Below, one piece after another: positions 1 to 6,200 of a stretch of 7,608 nucleotides of DNA. The position numbers were made by a program, and so were the translations under genes. Source of the stretch: an uncultured Lachnospiraceae bacterium (lineage in GTDB: Bacteria; Bacillota; Clostridia; Lachnospirales; Lachnospiraceae); contig CACZQU010000387.1 of the NCBI GenBank assembly GCA_902783305.1, forward strand, positions 1 through 7,608, given 5' to 3'. Below the pieces are notes generated by a model that was not told the origin of the DNA, did no database searches, and was given only the letters and a program-made list of their open reading frames with translations. Within the stretch, counting starts at the first letter, position 1, and every line of letters begins with the position of its first letter.

Positions 1-380
1 ACATCGATTATCATAATACGGTACTTCCTACAGATGGCAGACTGATCCGCCGGCTGGTGAGGGACTCGAGGACCCGCGGCATTACGGCGCAGGAAACAAT
101 CGCCCGGTGGCCGTCTGTCCGCCGGGGCGAGGAGAAATATATCTTTCCTTTCGAGGATGATGCCGATGCTCTTTTCAATTCCGCGCTTGTGTACGAGCTG
201 GGCGCGTTGAAGGTCTATGTGGAGCCTCTTCTGTTTGCGATCGAAAAAGAGGATCCGGCGTATCTGGAAGCCCACCGGCTTCTCAAATTCATGGATTATT
301 TTCTGCCGGTTCCCAGCGATGAAGTGCCGAACAATTCCATTCTCAGGGAGTTTATCGGAGGAAGCTGTTTCAGAGTGTAG
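1..380 (+). CDS. Nucleoside (uridine) kinase family protein, C-terminal part only
   Basis: This is the 3' end of a gene that starts before the window; the frame is open from position 3 and gives 125 residues before the TAG at 378-380. The visible part matches, from memory of the family, the C-terminus of the large clostridial nucleoside kinases, which join a TGS/threonyl-tRNA-synthetase-like N-terminal half to a phosphoribulokinase/uridine-kinase domain and phosphorylate nucleosides in pyrimidine salvage in the cytoplasm. Recognisable family segments are RLIRRLVRDSRTRG, WPSVRRGEEKYIFPF, DALFNSALVYELG and the terminal VPNNSILREFIGGSCF. An internal ATG at 61 (frame 1) is not relevant, and no start codon inside the window should be used because the homologous sequence continues upstream to the edge. 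The P-loop is outside the window, so the kinase activity itself cannot be checked here. The gene converges on hisB. Confidence 0.82.
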   Translation, partial: IDYHNTVLPTDGRLIRRLVRDSRTRGITAQETIARWPSVRRGEEKYIFPFEDDADALFNSALVYELGALKVYVEPLLFAIEKEDPAYLEAHRLLKFMDYFLPVPSDEVPNNSILREFIGGSCFRV

Positions 381-440
381 CTTTTTGGTTTTCCATGGAT
401 TCCGGCTTACGGGAATTTTCAGGACGGTATAGAATCCCAA

Positions 441-472
441 AAACGGCATACCCGATGACGGGTATGCCGTTT
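441..472. terminator. Bidirectional intrinsic terminator between nucleoside kinase and hisB
   Basis: AAACGGCATACCCG (441-454) pairs perfectly with 459-472 around the 4-nt loop ATGA. On the - strand the stem runs into five consecutive T residues (from the A-run 439-443), a good terminator for hisB, whose stop codon is 5 nt away. On the + strand it is followed by GTCTTT, a weaker U-rich tail, and lies 60 nt after the kinase stop. The position between two convergent stop codons fits a shared terminator. Confidence 0.85.
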
Positions 473-477
473 GTCTT

Positions 478-1077
478 TCATGCCAAAGATCCTTTCGTGG
501 ACCAGACTCCCGCAATCCTTGGCTCATACTGAGTGGCCATATCAAGAGCTTTGGCAAAAGCCTTGAAGCTGGCTTCGGCGATATGATGATTGTTTCCTCC
601 GCTGATCTGATGAAAATGCAGGTTCATGGCGGCAGAGTAAGAAACCGCATAAAAGAACTCCCTGATCATTTCAGCATCCATATCCCCGATTCTGGGCACG
701 GTGAAAACCAGGTCCGATGAAAAATAAGGGCGGCCGCACAGATCGACCGCACACAGAATCAGGGTCTCATCCATGGGAAGAACAAAATGACCATATCGTT
801 TTATTCCGGCCTTGTCTCCGACAGCCTCACGAATGGCCTGGCCGATGACGATTCCCATATCTTCTATACTGTGATGAGAATCTACATCCAGATCTCCTTT
901 ACAAAACGCATTCAGGTCAAACAGCCCGTGACGGGCAAAACCATCCAGCATATGGTTGAAAAAACCGATTCCTGTGTCCGCCTGGCAGATACCGGTTCCG
1001 TCGAGGTTCATAGTCACCTGGATATCCGTTTCCTTTGTCTTTCTGCTGATCGATGCAATTCTTTGCTTTTCACTCAT
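478..1077 (-). CDS. hisB: Imidazoleglycerol-phosphate dehydratase
   Basis: Cytoplasmic enzyme of histidine biosynthesis that dehydrates imidazole glycerol phosphate to imidazole acetol phosphate. The 199-residue length is that of a stand-alone, monofunctional IGPD, without the phosphatase half fused in enterobacteria. Family signatures are intact: ISRKTKETDI (10-19), LDGTG (25-29), TGIGFFNHMLDGFARHG (35-51), the metal-binding HHxxE of DSHHSIEDMG (68-72), PMDE (101-104), and the second HHxxE in GGNNHHIAEASFKAFAKAL (164-168). The two HHxxE motifs are the manganese ligands in this family. The chosen ATG puts only nine residues before the conserved ISRKT segment, as usual, and has AGGA 7 nt upstream (1085-1088, - strand) with a second AAAGGA at 1092-1097. 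No other his gene is in the window: the gene is convergent with the nucleoside kinase and divergent from the substrate-binding protein, so it is probably transcribed alone. Confidence 0.96.
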   Translation of the reverse strand: MSEKQRIASISRKTKETDIQVTMNLDGTGICQADTGIGFFNHMLDGFARHGLFDLNAFCKGDLDVDSHHSIEDMGIVIGQAIREAVGDKAGIKRYGHFVLPMDETLILCAVDLCGRPYFSSDLVFTVPRIGDMDAEMIREFFYAVSYSAAMNLHFHQISGGNNHHIAEASFKAFAKALDMATQYEPRIAGVWSTKGSLA

Positions 1078-1133
1078 TTGCGTGTCCTATGTCCTTTCGC
1101 GTATAGACGAATGAATCAGCTGCCTTTTTGTAT

Positions 1134-1162
1134 ACTATATCAGGTTTTCGGTCCATTGGAAA
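1134..1162 (-). promoter_or_regulatory. Candidate sigma-A promoter of hisB
   Basis: Read on the - strand, TTTCCA (1157-1162, four of six consensus -35 bases) is separated by 17 nt from TATAGT (1134-1139, five of six -10 bases). Transcription would begin near 1127 and give a leader of about 50 nt before the hisB ATG. No better pair was seen on this strand upstream of hisB. Confidence 0.5.
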
Positions 1163-1166
1163 CCTG
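1141..1166. repeat. Inverted repeat over the hisB promoter, possible operator
   Basis: CAGGTTT (1141-1147) and AAACCTG (1160-1166) are perfect 7-bp arms spaced by 12 nt. The right arm covers part of the candidate -35 box of hisB and the left arm abuts the -10 box. That geometry suits a repressor site, but the arms are short and the regulator is unknown. It could be a chance repeat. Confidence 0.35.
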
Positions 1167-1241
1167 AAAATCGGTAAGGAATCCGTCAGGCTGAACAGTA
1201 ACCTGTCAACCGGAGAATCGTCCGCATCGGCTGACTATTGA

Positions 1242-1271
1242 TTGACAAGTATGAATCATATTGGATATAAT
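1242..1271 (+). promoter_or_regulatory. Consensus sigma-A promoter for the substrate-binding protein / EAL operon
   Basis: TTGACA (1242-1247) and TATAAT (1266-1271) are both perfect consensus hexamers, 18 nt apart. Transcription should start near 1278, which leaves a leader of roughly 277 nt before the ATG at 1555. It is the only strong + strand promoter seen upstream of the two-gene unit. Confidence 0.8.
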
Positions 1272-1341
1272 GTAAAAGTGCTATCATTTCTGTTTGAAAT
1301 CCTTTTTCCCCTGTGATCATTATACCCGCAGGAAGATATAA

Positions 1342-1386
1342 ATGGAAAAGGATACTGTTTCTTTGCAGGATATGCAGAAGGACTGA
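1342..1386 (+). CDS. Possible 14-residue leader ORF
   Basis: ATG at 1342 opens a 14-codon frame (MEKDTVSLQDMQKD) ending in TGA at 1384-1386. AGGAAG at 1330-1335 lies 6 nt upstream, a reasonable Shine-Dalgarno sequence. The product is polar and acidic with no recognisable motif. Its stop codon lies 3 nt before the next small ORF's ATG, and its last codons contain that ORF's ribosome binding site, which would allow translational coupling. An ORF this short can easily arise by chance, so the call rests only on the binding site and the arrangement. Confidence 0.25.
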   Translation: MEKDTVSLQDMQKD

Positions 1387-1389
1387 ACT

Positions 1390-1491
1390 ATGCGTTTCGG
1401 AAATCAGGTACTTCTGGTATTATTCTTTTACTCAATTATCATTCTGAAGATCATATATCATCTGAACCTGTGCCTGTCATACAAATCATGA
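1390..1491 (+). CDS. Possible 33-residue hydrophobic small protein in the operon leader
   Basis: A 33-codon frame starts at ATG 1390 and ends with TGA at 1489-1491. AAGGA at 1378-1382 precedes it by 7 nt, an ideal distance. The peptide begins MRFGNQ, continues with the strongly hydrophobic stretch VLLVLFFYSIIILKIIY (7-23), and ends polar (LSYKS). One short membrane-spanning helix with a lysine near its end is likely if it is made. It lies on the transcript predicted from the 1242-1271 promoter, 63 nt before the substrate-binding protein ATG. I do not recognise it. It could be a small membrane protein that works with the sensor, a regulatory leader peptide, or a chance ORF in AT-rich leader DNA. 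Confidence 0.4.
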   Translation: MRFGNQVLLVLFFYSIIILKIIYHLNLCLSYKS

Positions 1492-1541
1492 TGTACGTTA
1501 ATCCGCGGATTGAAACAGTCCTTATGAAACAACCGATTCCC

Positions 1542-1548
1542 AAGGAGG
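1542..1548 (+). promoter_or_regulatory. Strong ribosome binding site of the substrate-binding protein gene
   Basis: AAGGAGG is a near-perfect complement of the 16S rRNA 3' end, 6 nt before the ATG at 1555. It fixes that start, which also begins the lipoprotein signal peptide. Confidence 0.9.
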
Positions 1549-1554
1549 TATACC

Positions 1555-3219
1555 ATGAAGCACTTCATCTGGTGGAAAGCACCTTTCTATCTCCTGCTCA
1601 TGGTTATTATTGTCTTTTCCTGTACTGCCTGTGAGACACGGCTTCGGCAGGCAGACACATCGAAGCAGCAGGGAAGACTGACTGACCCGGATATTACCCG
1701 GTTCCTGGTCGCTGTGGAGGATGAGCCGGATACGGTGGACTTTCAGTGTACATCGATCCATTATACCATTGCACAGAATGTGTTCAACCGTCTGGTGGAG
1801 ACGGAAAACGATGTGAACGGGAATATGCAGATATTGCCATCCCTGGCGGAATCCTGGGAGATTTCCGATGACGGACGGACCTATTCCTTCCATTTGCGGG
1901 AAAATGTGGTTTTCAGCAATGGATCTCCCCTGACGGCTTCGGATGTTCAGTATACCTTTGTCCGGCTGCTGACGCATCCGGATTCCTGCAACCGGGATAT
2001 CGCTGACGGGATTCTGGGTGCCGAAGCTCTGGAAAATGGTCTTACAGACGAGCTGGAAGGCTTTGACGTGATCAGCGATCTCGATTTTACCATCACCCTT
2101 GAATATCCCTTCCAGGCATTTCTGGCCTGCCTGTCGATGCCTGGAGCATCTATCCTTGATGAGGAGACGACAAGGGAAGCCGGAAGCCGCTTCGGGACAG
2201 ATCCCGCCTGGACGATCGGTACAGGATCTTTTATTCTCTGGAAATGGGAGCCGGGAGAAGGACTGTTACTTAGAGCAAATCCTGACTGCTGGCAGGGAGA
2301 GCCTCGTTGTGAGGGTCTTGATCTGCGCTTCATCACTGATTCCAAAGAAATCCGGAGGATGTTTGAAAAGGGTGAGATCGATATTCTTGATCTGGATGAA
2401 GTGGGCAACGCGGCGGAGTATTTTCTCCATGGTGACATTTATCAGCAAAGGCTTTTCCAGGTTCCACGTATTGGAATTACGTATATTGCTCTGAATGAAG
2501 CCGTTCCGCCTCTTGACGATGTCCGGGTGAGGAAAGCCATGCAGCTTTCACTGAACCGTGCCATGCTGCTTGCGGTGGTCTATGGAGGACGGGGATATGT
2601 AGAAAACGGGATTTTTCCTCACGGGCTCTACGGGTTTAATCCGGAGCTTAAGGAGATTCCCTATGATCTGAAGCAGGCAAAGGAGCTTCTTGTCAAGGCC
2701 GGGTATTCAGATGGCTTTGATCTGACGGTAAGCGTCAATTCTGCTTCTACCCGTTGGGAAATGTCCGTTTTAAGGCTGGCTGTTTCTATGTGGGAGAAGG
2801 TTGGCATCCGGGCGGTTATTGAGGTATTAAGCGAGAGCGAATTTCTGAATCGCAGGAAAAGCGGCCGGCTTGCCTGTTATACGGCACAGTGGATGGCGGA
2901 TTTCAATGATCCGGACAACTTTATCTACACTTTCTTTGGAAACAAGGAAAATACTACTTTCCGCAGCCTCTGCTATCCAAGGGAGGATGTGATGGAGCGG
3001 GTGCAGCTGGCAAGAAAGATCCAGGATCCGCAGGAACGTATCCGGGAATATCAGGATCTGGAACGCATCATCGTCCAGGAGGATGCCGGTTGGATTCCCC
3101 TTTATTCCCGGCAGCGGTTTTATGTGACTTCCAAAAGGCTGGAGGGAATCCAGGCTTCCTGGAACGGCTCTGTAAAAAACAGGTATCGGGAAATGGCCAT
3201 AGTCAATCATCAGGATTAG
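1555..3219 (+). CDS. Oligopeptide-type (SBP_bac_5) solute-binding lipoprotein
   Basis: A 554-residue extracytoplasmic solute-binding protein of the DppA/OppA/NikA family. The N-terminus is a lipoprotein signal peptide: MKHFIWWK, a hydrophobic core at about 10-21, then VFSC (Cys23) and CTAC (Cys26), either of which could be the lipidated cysteine. The mature part has family landmarks: ILPSLAESWEISDDGRTYSF, LTASDVQYTFVRLL near 126-139, TIGTGSF around 220, DVRVRKAMQLSLNR from 322, the DLKQAKELLVKAGY segment, and DFNDPDNFIYTFFG from 449. The length is normal and the fold appears complete. The family binds peptides, nickel or other small ligands outside the membrane, usually for an ABC importer. 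Here no permease or ATPase gene follows; the stop codon is 9 nt from a cyclic-di-GMP enzyme with an extracellular sensor domain. I infer a sensory role for that partner, although delivery to an ABC transporter encoded elsewhere is equally open. Ligand cannot be predicted. Confidence 0.9.
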   Translation: MKHFIWWKAPFYLLLMVIIVFSCTACETRLRQADTSKQQGRLTDPDITRFLVAVEDEPDTVDFQCTSIHYTIAQNVFNRLVETENDVNGNMQILPSLAESWEISDDGRTYSFHLRENVVFSNGSPLTASDVQYTFVRLLTHPDSCNRDIADGILGAEALENGLTDELEGFDVISDLDFTITLEYPFQAFLACLSMPGASILDEETTREAGSRFGTDPAWTIGTGSFILWKWEPGEGLLLRANPDCWQGEPRCEGLDLRFITDSKEIRRMFEKGEIDILDLDEVGNAAEYFLHGDIYQQRLFQVPRIGITYIALNEAVPPLDDVRVRKAMQLSLNRAMLLAVVYGGRGYVENGIFPHGLYGFNPELKEIPYDLKQAKELLVKAGYSDGFDLTVSVNSASTRWEMSVLRLAVSMWEKVGIRAVIEVLSESEFLNRRKSGRLACYTAQWMADFNDPDNFIYTFFGNKENTTFRSLCYPREDVMERVQLARKIQDPQERIREYQDLERIIVQEDAGWIPLYSRQRFYVTSKRLEGIQASWNGSVKNRYREMAIVNHQD

Positions 3220-3225
3220 GGGGAG
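3218..3225 (+). promoter_or_regulatory. Ribosome binding site overlapping the upstream stop codon
   Basis: AGGGGGAG begins inside the TAG stop (3217-3219) of the substrate-binding protein gene and ends 3 nt before the ATG at 3229. The overlap suggests translational coupling of the two genes, and the start it selects places a transmembrane helix at the proper distance from the N-terminus. Confidence 0.7.
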
Positions 3226-3228
3226 AAA

Positions 3229-6200
3229 ATGCATTCGATCCGTATAAAGATCACGGCTATCACCATCATGGCAATTCTTACGAGCATCCTGTCTGTTTTC
3301 GCGGCGAGCCATCTGATTTTTCAGAGCGAGACCGATGAAAACTCTGTAGGCATGATGAACCTGATTGGCCAGGATGCACAGAAATCTCTGGAGAAATATT
3401 TTGAAAGCATAGAGCAGTCTGTGGAAATCGCCGCCAATATTGCCATAGAAAACCTGGACTCGGTTCTCCTGGTAGAATGCGGAGCGATCAGGACAGGCCT
3501 GGAGGATACCGCGCAGACAGCGGAACAGGGTGCTTTACTGGATGCTTATCTGGATGGTTATCTGGGCAAAATCCAGGAGTTTTTTTCAGGTGTCGCGGAC
3601 TATACCCAGGGAGTGACCTCTTATTACTATTGCATCAGCCCGGAGATCAGCCGGAATAAACAGGGGTTCTACTACAGGAAGATCGGTAAAACCGGCTTTA
3701 TCGAACAGACACCTCTGGACGTTATGCAGCTTGAGCCGGCAGAAGCTTTGCACTCTACCTGGTATGAAGCAGCCATCCGCAAGGGACGTCCGGTCTGGAT
3801 CGGCCCTTATATCGACTCTCCGTGGCAGGATGAATGGATCTGCTCTTATTTCGTACCGATTTATGAGGCCGGTATGCTGATCGGCCTGATGGGTATGGAT
3901 ATTCCCTGTGATACCCTGGTGGCTCAGATTGACGACGTACGCATTTATGATACGGGCTATGTCTGTCTTCTGGATGAGGAAGAGCAGGTGATTTACCATC
4001 CTGATCTTCGTATTGGGAGCAGTCTGGACGAGCTGGGTCTGAGTATCGGTACTCAGCTGATCCAAAGGGAAAGCAGCGGTGACGAGCTGATTCGTTATAC
4101 GGCAGGGGAGGAAAAACGTCAGATGTCGTTTTCCACCCTGTCTAATGGAATGAAGCTGGTCTGCATCGCGCCTGCTGCTGAGATCAATGCGCCCTGGAGC
4201 CGGCTGATCCGGGCGATCCTGTTGATTTCCGCGGCGATCATTCTTTTATTCGCTGCCCTTTCTCTGTTTCTCATGGGGATCATTACCTTTCCTCTTCAGG
4301 AGCTTACTTCCGCTTCCGCCAGGCTTGCCGACGGAGATTATGATGCAGATCTGAGTTACCACGGTAAAGATGAGATCGGTACGCTGACCGGCGCTTTCAA
4401 ACGGATGAGGGATCAGATCAAAAGCTATATTGAAGACCTGAACCATCAGCTCTATCATGACAGGCTGACCGGTCTGCCGAATATGCGCCGTTTTTTCACC
4501 CTCGCTGAGGAGATGAGAGAGAGCCTGCTTGCACAGGGTCAGCAGCCTGCCATGGTGTATTTCGATATTATCGGGCTCAGGCACTACAACAGGCAGTACG
4601 GCTTTGAAAAAGGTGATGAACTCATCGTCAGTTTTGCCGGTATCCTGACACGACATTTTGGTCATCACCGGATCTGCCGTTTCAGCGGAGACCATTTCGC
4701 CGTGGTGACGGACGAAGAGAATGTAGAAGAGGAGCTTCAGAAGATTCTGAGGGAATGCGAGACCGCCATGGATGGGAAACGTCTGCCTCTCAGAATCGGG
4801 GTTTATCTGAACAGGCTGGAGCATGTGGACGTAAGCACGGCATGCGACCGCGCCAAGTTTGCCGGCGACCAGACCAGGGGAGAGTTTACCTCAAGCATTA
4901 CTTATTATGATGAGGATATGCTGAGAAAAGGAGAGGTTCACCGTCACATTATCAACAATCTGGATCCTGCACTGGCCGAAGGCTGGATCCAGGTCTATTA
5001 TCAGCCCATCATCCGGGCTGCTGACGGGAAAATCTGCGACGAGGAAGCACTTGCCCGCTGGATCGATCCGGCTCTGGGCTTCCTTTCTCCCGGGGATTTC
5101 ATTCCTGCACTGGAAGAATCCAAGCTGATTTACAAGCTTGACCTGTATGTGGTGGACCAGGTTCTGAAAAAGATGAGGCAGCAGACGGAGGCAGGCCTGT
5201 CACTGGTCCCGCAGTCAATCAATCTTTCCCGCATGGACTTTGAAAGCTGCGATATCGTGGAAGAGCTTCGCCGCCGTGTAGACGAGGCGGGAATTGACCG
5301 CTCCATGATTACGGTCGAAATCACCGAGAGTGTGATCGGCAGAAATTTCGATTTCATGAAGGAACAGATCACCCGGTTCAGACAGCTGGGCTTCCCGGTG
5401 TGGATGGATGATTTCGGCAGCGGTTATTCCTCCCTGGATGTGCTGCAGCAGATCCATTTTGATCTCATCAAATTTGATATGAGGTTTATGGAATGCTTTG
5501 AGAACAGTCATGAGAGCAGGATCATTCTGACTGAGCTGATGAATATGGCCATCGGCCTGGGCATGGAAACTGTCTGTGAGGGAGTAGAGCATTCTGAGCA
5601 GGTGGAATTTCTGCAGGAAATCGGCTGTACCAGGATTCAGGGGTATTTTTACGGAAAGCCTCTTCCTTTCGAAGGAATTCACTCTCAAGCTGAGAACAGA
5701 GCAAAGTTGGAATATGAAAATCCTGAAGAATCAGATTATTATGCGACAATAGGCCGGATCAACCTGTACGATATAGCTGTTCTTGCCAATGAGAACGACG
5801 AGTCCCTCTCTCAATACTTCAACGCATTGCCGATGAGCATCATGGAGGTCAGGGGAAACCGGGCGAGGTACAACCGCTGCAACCGTTCCTATCGTGACTT
5901 TTTACAGCGCACTATGGGCATACAATACAATACGGAGGAAACGGACATGATGATTTCTTCCTCCGGAAGTGGAGCGGTATTCCTTAAGGCAGTGCTGCAG
6001 TGCAGCAGGGACGGCGGACGTATGATTATCGATGAGAAGGTGAACGAGGATACGATCGTCCATTCCCTCGTCCGCCGGGTAGCGGTCAATCCGGTGACCG
6101 GTACCGCAGCTATTGCTGTGGCGGTTCTTGCGGTCGTCAAAGAGGGAGAAAACAACGGGGCAAGCTACAGCCAGATGGCCAAGGCTCTGGCTGCGGATTA

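Larger units (their letters stand above)
1078..1554. other. Divergent intergenic region between hisB and the substrate-binding protein gene
   Basis: This stretch of 477 bp has no long gene. From left to right it carries the hisB ribosome binding site and candidate promoter with an inverted repeat, about 75 bp with nothing recognisable, a consensus + strand promoter, two possible tiny ORFs each with a plausible Shine-Dalgarno sequence, and the strong ribosome binding site of the next gene. I looked for a GEMM-type c-di-GMP riboswitch core, because the operon encodes c-di-GMP signalling, and did not see one. Confidence 0.8.

Noticed and set aside
787..1167. 126-codon + strand frame opposite hisB
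   Set aside because: hisB on the - strand is certain by its motifs; this frame is its antisense shadow.
1204..1209. TTGACA on the - strand as a -35 box for hisB
   Set aside because: No acceptable -10 hexamer is found 16-18 nt downstream; the TTTCCA/TATAGT pair nearer to hisB is better.
1286..1310. Short hairpin ATTTC/GAAAT followed by CCTTTTTCCCC, as a possible early terminator or attenuator
   Set aside because: The stem is only 5 bp and AT-rich, too weak to be called a terminator.
1278..1554. c-di-GMP (GEMM-type) riboswitch in the operon leader
   Set aside because: The conserved core sequences known for the class I aptamer were not found on reading the leader; a covariance-model search would be needed to exclude a divergent one.
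1488..1640. A + strand frame starting ATGATG at 1488 that overlaps the start of the substrate-binding protein gene
   Set aside because: It has no good ribosome binding site, overlaps a clearly coding frame, and its product shows no recognisable features.
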